Under the pieces are notes generated by a model, which saw only the letters and a list, made by a program, of their open reading frames with translations, searched no databases and was not told the origin of the DNA. A stretch of DNA of 64,000 bases from DATDAH01 sp963845425 (GTDB lineage: Bacteria; Actinomycetota; Acidimicrobiia; Acidimicrobiales; DATDAH01): positions 434,001 through 498,000 of the forward strand of contig CAWJSC010000010.1 of the NCBI GenBank assembly GCA_963845425.1, written 5' to 3'. Within the stretch, counting starts at the first letter, position 1. Each line of letters begins with the position of its first letter. Shown one piece after another: positions 45,977-53,971 of this stretch. Position numbers and translations under genes: made by a program.

Positions 45977-47539
45977 TCAGGCGCCGGCGTCGTCCTCCGC
46001 CGGGGCGTCGGGAGCCTCGGCACTAGCCTCGGGAGCCTCGGGGGCCTCGACCTCGACCTCGGCGTCGGGAGCCTCAGGGGCCTCGACCTCGGCGTCGGCT
46101 TCTGGTGCGGCCCCGGGCTCCGCGCCGGCCAGGCCGGCATCGGCCAGGGCCGCGGCCATGGCCCCGTTGCCGTCCCCGGGGGCGGGCTCGGGCTCGGCCG
46201 GGGTCTCGACCACCTTCGGCTGGCCCGTGGCCGGATCCAGACCGGCTTCCTCGTAGTACTCGGCCCAGGCCTCGTCGATCTCGCCCGACGGGCCGACGTA
46301 GTTGCCGGACTCGTCATAGGCGTGCTCGCCGAAGTGCTCCTGGTACTCGGCGGCCACGACACCACCCTCGGCGGCCTGCTTGATCGACAGGCTGATGCGG
46401 CGACGCTGGAGGTCGAGGTCGATGACCTTCACCCAGAGCTCCTCACCGGGGGTGACGACCTGCTCGGGCAGCTCGACGTGGTGGGCCGACATCTCCGAGA
46501 TGTGGACCAGGCCCTCGATGCCATCGCCCACCTGGACGAAGGCGCCGAAGGGCACCAGCTTGGTGACCCGCCCGTAGACGAGCTCGCCGACCCGGTGCCC
46601 GGACGCGAACTCCTCCCACGGATCCTGCTGGGTGGCCTTGAGCGAGAGGCTGATGCGCTCGCGGTCGAGATCGACCTCGAGGACCTGCACCTCGATCTCG
46701 TCGCCCACCGCCACGACCGAGCTCGGATGGTCGACGTGCTTCCATGACAGCTCCGAGACGTGTACGAGGCCGTCCATGCCGCCGAGGTCGACGAAGGCGC
46801 CGAAGTTGACCACCGAGGACACCACACCGGTACGGCGCTCGCCGGGCTTGAGGTTCTCGAGGAACTCCTCACGCTGCTCGCGCTGGGTCTCCTCCAGCCA
46901 CGCCCGGCGGGACAGGACCACGTTGTTGCGGTTCTTGTCCAGCTCGATGATCTTGGCCTCGAGGACCTTGCCGACGTAGGGCTGCAGGTCGCGGACCCGC
47001 CGCAGCTCCACCAGGGAGGCGGGCAGGAAGCCCCGCAGGCCGATGTCGAGGATGAGGCCACCCTTGACGACCTCGATGACCGGGCCGGAGACCATGCCCT
47101 CGGCCTCCTTGATCTCCTCGATCTTGCCCCAGGCCAGCTCGTACTGGGCCCGCTTCTTGGACAGGATCAGGCGGCCGTCCTTGTCCTCCTTGGTGAGGAC
47201 CAGCGCATCCAGGCTGTCGCCCAGGGACACGATCTCGGAGGGGTCGACGTCGTTACGGATCGACAGCTCCCGGCTGGGGATCACCCCCTCGGACTTGTAC
47301 CCGATGTCCAGGAGGACCTCGTCGTGGTCCACCCGCACCACCGTCCCGGAGACCAGCTGGCCGTCCTTGACCTCGACCATGGTGGCCGAATAGGCGTCGT
47401 CGAGGCCGGCGCCGAGATCGTTCTCGACGATCTCGCGGGGGTGGTAGTTGCCCTCCGCATCGAAGGTCCCGAACGGGGACTCGTCGGCGGCAGGGGGTTC
47501 GGCGACTGCGGTCGCCGAGGAGGTGGGGGCGTCGGACAC
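45977..47539 (-). CDS. rpsA: 30S ribosomal protein S1
   Basis: S1 helps mRNA bind to the small ribosomal subunit. The 520-residue protein has four S1/OB domains in order: DGQLVSGTVVRVDHDEVLLDIGYKSEG, GMVSGPVIEVVKGGLILDIGLRGFLP, ERRTGVVSSVVNFGAFVDLGGMDGLVHVSELSW, and GELVYGRVTKLVPFGAFVQVGDGIEGLVHISEM. Four domains is the actinobacterial pattern (E. coli has six). The last 120 residues are acidic low-complexity sequence of Ala, Pro, Glu and Asp, encoded by imperfect repeats around 46010-46110. GTG start gives MSDAPTSS. A 14-pair terminator lies 33 bases after the stop, so it is a single-gene unit with 86 bases to the upstream gene. Confidence 0.97.
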   Translation of the reverse strand: MSDAPTSSATAVAEPPAADESPFGTFDAEGNYHPREIVENDLGAGLDDAYSATMVEVKDGQLVSGTVVRVDHDEVLLDIGYKSEGVIPSRELSIRNDVDPSEIVSLGDSLDALVLTKEDKDGRLILSKKRAQYELAWGKIEEIKEAEGMVSGPVIEVVKGGLILDIGLRGFLPASLVELRRVRDLQPYVGKVLEAKIIELDKNRNNVVLSRRAWLEETQREQREEFLENLKPGERRTGVVSSVVNFGAFVDLGGMDGLVHVSELSWKHVDHPSSVVAVGDEIEVQVLEVDLDRERISLSLKATQQDPWEEFASGHRVGELVYGRVTKLVPFGAFVQVGDGIEGLVHISEMSAHHVELPEQVVTPGEELWVKVIDLDLQRRRISLSIKQAAEGGVVAAEYQEHFGEHAYDESGNYVGPSGEIDEAWAEYYEEAGLDPATGQPKVVETPAEPEPAPGDGNGAMAAALADAGLAGAEPGAAPEADAEVEAPEAPDAEVEVEAPEAPEASAEAPDAPAEDDAGA

Positions 47540-47625
47540 GGGTAGAGGGACCTTGGTAGAGGGATGGGACGGAACGGTCGGGGGCGCTCCCCCCAGGACC
47601 GGCTCTGAAGGCTAGCGACCCCGGC

Positions 47626-48459
47626 TCAGGACGACTCGTCCGAGGCCCGGGCGACCACCAGGAACTCCGGTGACTCGATCGTGGCCGGATCCGCCGCATA
47701 GCGCCCGGGGCGCACCGACCAGAGGTGGTCCACGGCGAAGCCCGAGCGGCCGAGGAGCAGGCGCAGCTCCCGGGGCGTGTAGCAGGTGGTCCAGAGGTCC
47801 TGGTCGGCGGGCCGGCCCTCCTCGTCGTGGACGACCGTGGCCTCGTGCAGGACCCCGGCCGACGCGTCGAAGTCCTCGCCCTCCCCCGGGTCCCGCACGG
47901 CGAAGTAGGCCGAGAAGGCCGTGAGGGCGAGACGGCCACCGGGACGCAGGACCCGGGCCAGCTCGTCGAGCACCACCTGGTCGGGCTCGATCCCTGCGGC
48001 GAGGCCGGCGGCGGCCGGTCCCCCGGTCAGTCCGAAGCCCCCCTGACAGAGCGAGACGGCCGCGTCGACCGAGGCGTCCGCCAGGGGCAGGCGACGGGCA
48101 TCGCCCCGCACGAACGGCTGGTCGGGGGCGGCGGCGGCGGCGACCTCCAGGAACCGGGCCGATACGTCGAGGCCGACCGGGGCCAACCCGTGGCCGGCGA
48201 GCGCCCGGACGTGACGGCCGGTGGCACAGCCCAGGTCGAGGACCCGGGATCCCGCGGCCAGCTCGAGGTGGTCCACGAGGAACGCCGCCTCCTGGGCCGT
48301 GCCCTTGGTGAAGGAGTAGCGCTCGTAGGCCGCTCCCACGTGGTCGGCCAGGGGCTCGAACCAGTGGGTGGCGACGGGCCCGCTACCGGCTGGAGCACTC
48401 CCAGTGGGGCGGGAACGGCTGCCAGGTCTTGGGGCCGTCGAGTCCGCCGTCACAGGCAT
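47626..48459 (-). CDS. Class I SAM-dependent methyltransferase
   Basis: The 277-residue protein contains the SAM motif I SRVLDLGCATGRHVRALAGHG, VGLDVSARFLEVA, and DAAVSLCQGGFGLTGG, followed by VLDELARVLRPGGRLALTAFS. Upstream it has THWFEPLADHVGAAYERYSFTKGTAQEAAFLVDHL, a segment seen at the start of a family of actinobacterial methyltransferases. No start codon other than ATG 48459 or GTG 48453 lies before that segment, and both fall inside the small upstream gene, so the two overlap by 77 or 71 bases in different frames. If the small gene is real, the overlap suggests coupled translation. The substrate is unknown. Confidence 0.8.
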   Translation of the reverse strand: MPVTADSTAPRPGSRSRPTGSAPAGSGPVATHWFEPLADHVGAAYERYSFTKGTAQEAAFLVDHLELAAGSRVLDLGCATGRHVRALAGHGLAPVGLDVSARFLEVAAAAAPDQPFVRGDARRLPLADASVDAAVSLCQGGFGLTGGPAAAGLAAGIEPDQVVLDELARVLRPGGRLALTAFSAYFAVRDPGEGEDFDASAGVLHEATVVHDEEGRPADQDLWTTCYTPRELRLLLGRSGFAVDHLWSVRPGRYAADPATIESPEFLVVARASDESS

Positions 48460-48565
48460 CGGAGGTGGCCACGGCCAGGCTGGCCGAGACGATGACGTAC
48501 ACCGCCAGCAAGAGCGAAAGGATGAACCACACGCTCGATCGGGTCTCTCGTTTGCTGGTCATCAT
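48383..48565 (-). CDS. Small single-pass membrane protein with Trp-rich tail
   Basis: The 60-residue product has a charged N-terminus (MMTSKRETRSS), one hydrophobic helix (VWFILSLLLAVYVIVSASLAVA) and an extracytoplasmic tail with ACDGGLDGPKTWQPFPPHWECSSR, a cysteine pair and aromatic proline motif I recall from small uncharacterised actinobacterial proteins. GGAG five bases before two adjacent ATG codons supports translation. The frame overlaps the downstream methyltransferase by 77 bases if the latter starts at its first ATG. It lies 51 bases after polA. Confidence 0.7.
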   Translation of the reverse strand: MMTSKRETRSSVWFILSLLLAVYVIVSASLAVATSDACDGGLDGPKTWQPFPPHWECSSR

Positions 48566-48616
48566 CGGCTCCTGCCTCTTGCATCGGCCGCGCGGGTGCC
48601 GCGATGAAGGACCAGT

Positions 48617-51298
48617 TCACGCCTTTGCCGCCGCCCAACTGTCACCGAATGCCAGATTGACCTCGAGCGGGACCCGCAACGCCGCCGCGCCGGAGAGGAT
48701 CGACGTCGTCATCTCGGTCATCGCGTCGTGCTCCGCGGGGTCCACCTCGAGGAGGACCTCGTCATGGACCTGCAGGATGAGACGGCTCCGGTGGTCACCG
48801 GCCAGGAGCGCGTGGTCGAGACCCACGAGGGCCACCTTGAAGATGTCGGCGGCCAGGCCCTGGATGCCGGCGTTCATGGCCTGCCGCTCCCCCGCCTGGC
48901 GGACCCGGAAGTTACTCGAGCTCAGCTCGGGGATGGGCCGGCGTCGGCCGAACAGCGTCTCGGTGTAGCCCCGTTCCCGGGCCTCGGCCACCGTGCGGTC
49001 CATGTAGTCCCGCACGGCCGGGAAGGCCTCGAAGTAGGCGTCGAGGATCGCGGCCGCCTCCTCGGTGGGGATCGAGAGGCGCTGGCCGAGGCCGTAGGCC
49101 TCCATGCCGTAGGCCAGGCCGTAGGAGACCATCTTGGCCTTCGACCGCTGCTCGCCGGAGACCTCCCCAGGGGCCACCGAGAAGATCCGCGAGGCCGTCT
49201 CGGTGTGGATGTCCCGGCCGCTCTCGAAGGCGTCGACCAGGCCCGGGTCCTCGGCCAGGTGGGCGATGCAGCGCAGCTCTATCTGGTTGTAGTCCGCCAC
49301 CAGCATCTCGAAGCCGGGGGCGGGCACGAAGGCGGTGCGGAACTCCTTGCCCGCCTCGCGGCGCACCGGGATGTTGTGCAGGTTCGGAGCGTCGGAGCTG
49401 AGGCGGCCGGTACGGGCCACGGTCTGGTTGAAGGTGGCGTGGATGCGGCCGTCGGGGGCGATCTCGGCCAGGAGGCCCTCCCCGTAGGTGCCCCGCAGCT
49501 TCTCGACCTCGCGGTAGCGCAGGAGGTGCTCGATGATCGGGTGCTGGCCGAGCAGCTTCTCGAGGCTGGCGGCGTCGGTGGAGTAGCCGGTCTTGGTCTT
49601 CTTCTGCGGCGTCAGGCCGAGCTTGTCGAAGAGGATCTCCCGCATCTGCTTGGTGGAGTTGACGTTGAACGCCTCGCCCGCGTCCTCGACGATCTGGGCG
49701 CTGAGGGCATCGCACTCGGTGACCAGTTGCTCGTGGATGCCCTCCAGCACGGCCCGGTCCACGGCGATGCCCACCGCTTCCATGCGGGCCAGCACGCCGA
49801 CCAGGGGCACCTCGATCTCGTCGAAGAGCTGCCGGACGCCGTTGGCCTCCAGGGACGCCTGCAGGGGGCCGACCAGGCGGTCCACCGCCAGGGCCTCCCG
49901 GGCGGCCATGAGCGACGGCGAGGTGGCGGTGTCGTCCAGGTCCAACTGGCCCTCGGCGGTCGCCGACTGCTCGGGCAGCTGGAGCTGGGCGTAGCGGACC
50001 AGCAGCTCCTCGAGCAGGTAGCGGGACTCAGCCGGATCGAGGAGGTAGGCCGCCAGCATCGTGTCGACGCCGAGGCCGGCGTCGACGCCGAGGTCGGTGA
50101 GGCTGCGCAGCAGGGCCTTCGCACCGTGGGCGGCCAGGTGGCGGCCCTCGGTGGGGGCGACGGCCGCGAGAGCGTCCCGCACGTCGGCCTCGGCGAGCAG
50201 GGCGGCGGGGAGCCAGGCCACCTCAGCGCCCGCCGGGTCGGTGACGAAGGCGATGCCCTGCAGGGAACTGCGCCCGGGAGCCCCCGACCACGCCCCGGCG
50301 ACCGCCACCGTGCCCTCGACGTCGACCAGGGCGGCGAGCGCCGTGACGGCATCGTCGCTCGTGGCGACCTCGGCGACCTCGGCCTCGAGGACCTCGGTGC
50401 CGCCCAGCGACGGTCCGAGGTCGTTGTCGAAGGCTTCGGCGAGACGGTCGAAGAGCGTGCGGAATTCGAGGAAGTCGAAGAGCTGACGGACCTCCTCCGT
50501 GTCGAAGGCCTCCATGGTCAGGTCGTCGAGGTCGGTCTCGAGGGGGATGTCCCGGAGCAGGACCATGACCTCGGCGTTGAGCCGGGCCTGGGCCTCGTGC
50601 TCGGTCAGGTTCTGACGCAGCTTGGGGGTCTGCTCGTCGACGTGGGCGAAGATGCCGTCGAGGTCGCCGTAGGTGTTGACCAGCTTGGCCGCCGTCTTCT
50701 CCCCCACCCCCGGGACGCCCGGCAGGTTGTCGGAGGGGTCGCCGCGCAGGGCGGCGTAGATGACGTAGTCGGTCGGCGCGACGCCGGTGCGCTCCTTGAT
50801 GCCCGCCTCGTCGTAGTCGGCGTAGTCCGAGACGCCCCGCTTGTTGTAGATGACCCGGACGTAGGGGTCCTCCACGAGCTGGTAGGTGTCCCGGTCACCG
50901 GTGACGATGAGGACCTCGTCCTTCTGGTCGCGGGCCCGAGTGGCGAGGGTGGCCAGGATGTCGTCGGCCTCGAAGCCGGGGGCTTCCAGGATCGGGATGC
51001 GTAGCGCCTCCAGCACCTGGCGGACCAGGCCCATCTGCTGGCGCAGGATGTCGGGGGCCTCGTTGCGGGTGGCCTTGTAGGTGTCGATCCGCTCGTGGCG
51101 GAACGTGGGCTCGGGCCGGTCGAAGGCGACCACGACCTTGGTCGGCTTGTGGTCGCGGAGGAGGTTGATCATCATCGAGGTGAAGCCGAAGACGGCGTTG
51201 GTCACCTGCCCGGAGGCGGTGGCCATGTCGGTGGGGAGGGCGAAGAAGGCCCGATACGTCAGCGAGTTGCCGTCGACCAGCATCAGCTTGTCGGGCAT
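48617..51298 (-). CDS. polA: DNA polymerase I
   Basis: The 893-residue enzyme repairs gaps and removes primers. The 5' nuclease domain (residues 1-300) has LMLVDGNSLTYRAFFALP, VVVAFDRPEPTFRHE, VLIVTGDRDTYQLV and ALRGDPSDNLPGVPGVGEKTA. The polymerase domain has motif A MLVADYNQIELRCIAHLAED, motif B SKAKMVSYGLAYGMEAYGLG and motif C LQVHDEVLLEVD. The middle 3'-5' exonuclease-like region (about 310-490) keeps its fold-like length but lacks the D-x-E and other acidic residues needed for proofreading, as in Taq and several Gram-positive PolI enzymes. Four bases separate it from the upstream ANTAR regulator gene. Confidence 0.97.
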   Translation of the reverse strand: MPDKLMLVDGNSLTYRAFFALPTDMATASGQVTNAVFGFTSMMINLLRDHKPTKVVVAFDRPEPTFRHERIDTYKATRNEAPDILRQQMGLVRQVLEALRIPILEAPGFEADDILATLATRARDQKDEVLIVTGDRDTYQLVEDPYVRVIYNKRGVSDYADYDEAGIKERTGVAPTDYVIYAALRGDPSDNLPGVPGVGEKTAAKLVNTYGDLDGIFAHVDEQTPKLRQNLTEHEAQARLNAEVMVLLRDIPLETDLDDLTMEAFDTEEVRQLFDFLEFRTLFDRLAEAFDNDLGPSLGGTEVLEAEVAEVATSDDAVTALAALVDVEGTVAVAGAWSGAPGRSSLQGIAFVTDPAGAEVAWLPAALLAEADVRDALAAVAPTEGRHLAAHGAKALLRSLTDLGVDAGLGVDTMLAAYLLDPAESRYLLEELLVRYAQLQLPEQSATAEGQLDLDDTATSPSLMAAREALAVDRLVGPLQASLEANGVRQLFDEIEVPLVGVLARMEAVGIAVDRAVLEGIHEQLVTECDALSAQIVEDAGEAFNVNSTKQMREILFDKLGLTPQKKTKTGYSTDAASLEKLLGQHPIIEHLLRYREVEKLRGTYGEGLLAEIAPDGRIHATFNQTVARTGRLSSDAPNLHNIPVRREAGKEFRTAFVPAPGFEMLVADYNQIELRCIAHLAEDPGLVDAFESGRDIHTETASRIFSVAPGEVSGEQRSKAKMVSYGLAYGMEAYGLGQRLSIPTEEAAAILDAYFEAFPAVRDYMDRTVAEARERGYTETLFGRRRPIPELSSSNFRVRQAGERQAMNAGIQGLAADIFKVALVGLDHALLAGDHRSRLILQVHDEVLLEVDPAEHDAMTEMTTSILSGAAALRVPLEVNLAFGDSWAAAKA

Positions 51299-51301
51299 GG
51301 G

Positions 51302-51886
51302 TCAGCTCGCTTCCGGTGCCAGTTCCCCGTCGATGATGTCCTGGGCCACACGCTTCATCGTGTGGCGGCGGTGCATGGCGGTCTTCTGGATGAAGGCGAA
51401 GGCGTCGGACTCGCTCATCTTCTCGCGGTCCATGAGCTGGCCCTTGGCCCGGTCGACGACCTTGCGGGTCTCCAGCTGCTCCTCGAGGGACTCGGCCTGC
51501 TCGTGCAGGGCCCGCATCTCCCGGAACCGGCCGAGGGCCACCTCGAGCGCGGGCACCAGCTCGCTGCGCTGGAACGGCTTGACCAGGTAGGCCAGCGCGC
51601 CGGCGTCCCGGGCCTTCTCGATCAGGTCCCGCTGGCTGAAGGCGGTGAGGATGAGGACCGCGGCCCGACGCTCACCGGCGATCTCCCGGGCGGCGGAGAG
51701 GCCGTCCAGGCCCGGCATCTTGATGTCGAGGATGGCGATGTCGGGCTCGAGCTGCTTGACCAGGTCGACGGCCTCGTCACCCCGGCCGGTCTCGCCCACG
51801 ACCTCGTACCCCTCCTCCTCGAGGGTCTCCTTCAGGTCCAGGCGGATGATGGCCTCGTCCTCGGCGATGACGACTCGCGTGGACAC
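51302..51886 (-). CDS. pdtaR: ANTAR-domain response regulator (PdtaR/AmiR type)
   Basis: The 194-residue protein has a receiver domain with VIAEDEAIIRLDL, phosphoacceptor Asp54 in DIAILDIKMPGLDG, VLILTAFSQRD and YLVKPF, then a coiled linker and a C-terminal ANTAR RNA-binding domain (LETRKVVDRAKGQLMDREKMSESDAFAFIQKTAMHRRHTMKRVAQDII). In Mycobacterium the orthologue PdtaR is phosphorylated by PdtaS and acts as an RNA-binding antiterminator linked to copper and nitric-oxide responses. It lies immediately before polA, as in mycobacteria. GTG start, with GAGGAG ten bases upstream. The partner kinase is not in the window. Confidence 0.92.
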   Translation of the reverse strand: MSTRVVIAEDEAIIRLDLKETLEEEGYEVVGETGRGDEAVDLVKQLEPDIAILDIKMPGLDGLSAAREIAGERRAAVLILTAFSQRDLIEKARDAGALAYLVKPFQRSELVPALEVALGRFREMRALHEQAESLEEQLETRKVVDRAKGQLMDREKMSESDAFAFIQKTAMHRRHTMKRVAQDIIDGELAPEAS

Positions 51887-51992
51887 GGTGGCAGGGCTCC
51901 TCGGGTGGCTCGATCTCGCGAACCGGCGACTGTACTGGCCGATGCCCGCCGGGCCGCTACGTGCTTTTCGGGACTGGTGGCGGGGCCGATCC

Positions 51993-52280
51993 TCAGGCCG
52001 GGCCGAGCTGGTCGAGGAGCCGGTCCTGGTCCCGTTCCAGCCGCTCGATCTCGACCTCGACCTCGGCCCGGTGGCGGGACAGGGCGGCGGCGTGGCGCTC
52101 CGCGTCATGGTGCTCGCGCTGGGCCAGTGCCGTCTCGGAGACCATCGCCCGGATGCGGGCGTCCTCCGCCTCCTCGCCCAACTGGTCCATCTGCTCGGCG
52201 GTGACGCCCAGCTCCTCGCGGAGGCGCTGGAGGCGGCGGGAGTTGTCCCTGAGCCGTCGCTCGACGGTCGACCGGCGCAC
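51993..52280 (-). CDS. Small coiled-coil protein
   Basis: The 95-residue protein is almost wholly charged alpha helix: RRLRDNSRRLQRLREELGVTAEQMDQLGEEAEDARIRAMV, then EVEVEIERLERDQDRLLDQLG, with heptad-like spacing of Leu and Met. It has no membrane segment or enzyme motif and I do not recognise a family beyond small actinobacterial coiled-coil proteins. It lies upstream of the ANTAR regulator on the same strand (106 bases), and starts with GTG 58 bases from a divergent lipoprotein gene. Confidence 0.65.
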   Translation of the reverse strand: MRRSTVERRLRDNSRRLQRLREELGVTAEQMDQLGEEAEDARIRAMVSETALAQREHHDAERHAAALSRHRAEVEVEIERLERDQDRLLDQLGPA

Positions 52281-52338
52281 CCCCCGAGCCTACGGGGCCG
52301 ACTGGCGCGGACCGGGGACGCCCCGGCATGGTGGCGGG

Positions 52339-52815
52339 GTGCGTCGGCTGCTCGTGGTCCTGTTCCTGGCGGCCGGCCTGGCCGCCTGTGGGGGCGACGA
52401 CGAGGTCGCCTGCGGGCCGGTGACCCGGGAGGCCCTCGACCCCAACTCGGGCCTGCACGTGCTGCCCGACCAGGAGGTCCCGGAGTACACGACCCAGCCG
52501 CCGACCTCGGGGGCCCACTACTCGCTGCCACCCCCGACCGGTGCCGTGTCCGACCCGATCGACCCTCCCCTCCAGGTGACGGCGCTGGAGGGCGGCATGG
52601 TGCTCGTCCAGTACCAGGACCTGTCCGACGCCGACGTGGCCGAGTTGGAGGACCTCGGCTCCGACGTCGTGATCGTGGCCCCGAACCCCGACCAGGCCGA
52701 ACCGGTCGTGTTGACCGCCTGGATCACCAAGCAGACCTGCTCGGGCGTCGACCTCGACACCATCGAGACCTTCATCAAGGACCAACAAGGCCGCGGCCCC
52801 GGCACCGACTTCTGA
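52339..52815 (+). CDS. DUF3105 lipoprotein
   Basis: The 158-residue protein has a lipoprotein signal (RRLLVVLFLAAGLAAC, with Cys17 as the lipid attachment site in the LAAC lipobox) and a DUF3105 domain recognised by PEYTTQPPTSGAHYSLPPPTGA and VALEGG-like TALEGGMVLVQYQ. The YTT-PPTSG-HY motif is diagnostic of this family, whose function is unknown. It is expected on the outer face of the membrane. The GTG start is chosen because it begins the signal peptide. The tRNA gene follows 74 bases later. Confidence 0.85.
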   Translation: MRRLLVVLFLAAGLAACGGDDEVACGPVTREALDPNSGLHVLPDQEVPEYTTQPPTSGAHYSLPPPTGAVSDPIDPPLQVTALEGGMVLVQYQDLSDADVAELEDLGSDVVIVAPNPDQAEPVVLTAWITKQTCSGVDLDTIETFIKDQQGRGPGTDF

Positions 52816-52889
52816 CATGGCCGAGGTGTCACACCCCCTCATCAGAATGGGGCATGACCCACAGTGCAGTCGGTAGCCTCGCCCTCAGA

Positions 52890-52974
52890 GCGGCGATGGT
52901 GGAATGTATACACGCGGCCCTCAAAAGGCCGTGGCCCTCGGGCCATGCGGGTTCGAATCCCGCTCGCCGCACCA
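52890..52974 (+). tRNA. tRNA-Leu (CAA)
   Basis: The acceptor stem GCGGCGA (52890-52896) pairs with TCGCCGC (52964-52970), followed by A and an encoded CCA. The anticodon stem CGGCC/GGCCG (52915-52919, 52927-52931) encloses the loop CTCAAAA with anticodon CAA at 52922-52924, reading UUG. A long variable arm (TGGCC-CTC-GGGCCA) marks a class II tRNA, and the T arm GCGGG-TTCGAAT-CCCGC is standard. It is followed at once by the LAGLIDADG protein gene. Confidence 0.96.
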
Positions 52975-52981
52975 CTGACTG

Positions 52982-53785
52982 ATGCGACCGACTGCCGACA
53001 TTCGTCGGGCACAGGTCCTCGTTGAGGCCGGGTGGCCACTCCTGCGTGTGGCCGAGGAGCTTGGCCTAGCCAGGGCGACAATTCGGAACTGGCGGGACGC
53101 GGGCTTCAACCGCTTGATTGCGTCGCGACATGAGACGCACCCGAATGCTGATCTACGCGGTCACCCAAGTCGGTTGGACGTCGGTGCGCCAGGCACACAT
53201 CCGTGCGTCGCTCCATCGCTCGCCGAGGCGGTACCGGCGGCGTACGCGTACCTCCTCGGGCAGTACCTCGGCGATGGAACCGTCAGTCTCATGCCGAAGG
53301 CCGTCTACAAGGTCCGGATCTTCTGCTGCTCGCACTACCCCGGGATCATCGGGCGTTGTGTCGCCACCGCCCGCGCTGTGCTCCCGCGCAAGGTCGGTAC
53401 CTACAAGGTGCCCGACGTGAACATGGTGACGGTCACGTCCCACTGGAAGCACATGCGCTGCCTCTTCCCCCAGGACGGGCCAGGGCGCAAGCACGACCGC
53501 TTGATCATCCTGGACGACTGGCAGAACGAGATCGTGCTCGCCCACCCGCAGCGGTTCCTACGGGGCTTGATCGAGTCGGACGGTTGTCGGGTCATCAACC
53601 GGGTCAACGGCGGGGAGTACCCGCGGTACATGTTCAGCAACGCCTCCACCGACATCATGGCGCTCTGCGTCCGGACCATCGAGCAGCTCGGCCTCCACTG
53701 GACGACGGCGAACAGCCGCAACATCGCCATTTCTCGGCGAGCCGACGTCGAGTGCCTCGACTCCTTCATCGGGCCGAAGTGGTAG
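52982..53785 (+). CDS. HTH plus LAGLIDADG protein adjacent to tRNA-Leu
   Basis: The 267-residue protein has an N-terminal helix-turn-helix (VLVEAGWPLLRVAEELGLARATIRNWRD) and then a single-chain LAGLIDADG pair: first motif YAYLLGQYLGDGT (residues 88-100) and second motif FLRGLIESDGC (192-202), each ending with the acidic residue that binds metal in homing endonucleases. Between them are CCSHYPGIIG and SHWKHMRCLFPQDGPGRKHDR. Its ATG is seven bases after the tRNA CCA end. I recall similar proteins close to tRNA genes in other actinobacteria, but their job is not established. It may be a freestanding homing endonuclease or a domesticated regulator. Confidence 0.85.
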   Translation: MRPTADIRRAQVLVEAGWPLLRVAEELGLARATIRNWRDAGFNRLIASRHETHPNADLRGHPSRLDVGAPGTHPCVAPSLAEAVPAAYAYLLGQYLGDGTVSLMPKAVYKVRIFCCSHYPGIIGRCVATARAVLPRKVGTYKVPDVNMVTVTSHWKHMRCLFPQDGPGRKHDRLIILDDWQNEIVLAHPQRFLRGLIESDGCRVINRVNGGEYPRYMFSNASTDIMALCVRTIEQLGLHWTTANSRNIAISRRADVECLDSFIGPKW

Positions 53786-53798
53786 GTACGGTGAGGTC

Positions 53799-53906
53799 GT
53801 GGGTTGGCTGATCGGGGTCCTCGGGGTGGCGGCGGTGGTCGCGGCGGTGCGTGAGGCGCGGATCCGGTCGTTGGAGAAGCAGCACGATCCGGACCGGACA
53901 CCCTGA
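53799..53906 (+). CDS. Possible 35-residue single-pass membrane peptide
   Basis: A short GTG frame encodes GWLIGVLGVAAVVAAV as one helix followed by a basic and acidic tail (REARIRSLEKQHDPDRTP). GTGAGG three bases upstream could serve as ribosome site. It lies 13 bases after the LAGLIDADG gene and before the fatty-acid operon. I do not recognise it, and the evidence is weak. Confidence 0.35.
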   Translation: MGWLIGVLGVAAVVAAVREARIRSLEKQHDPDRTP

Positions 53907-53971
53907 GCCGGGATGAAACCAACACCGCCTCTCGCCGGTCTGACCGGCATGGCAGCGCCCGGTAGGCCGGC

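Noticed and set aside
46010..46110. Tandem DNA repeat
   Set aside because: Imperfect repeats encode the acidic Ala-Pro-Glu tail of S1; low-complexity coding sequence is sufficient.
48728..51004. 758-residue plus-strand frame opposite polA
   Set aside because: Antisense to all polymerase motifs and without recognisable domains.
52860..52889. Promoter of the tRNA-Leu gene
   Set aside because: A TAGCCT hexamer lies near the right place but no matching upstream element is visible, so I did not list it.
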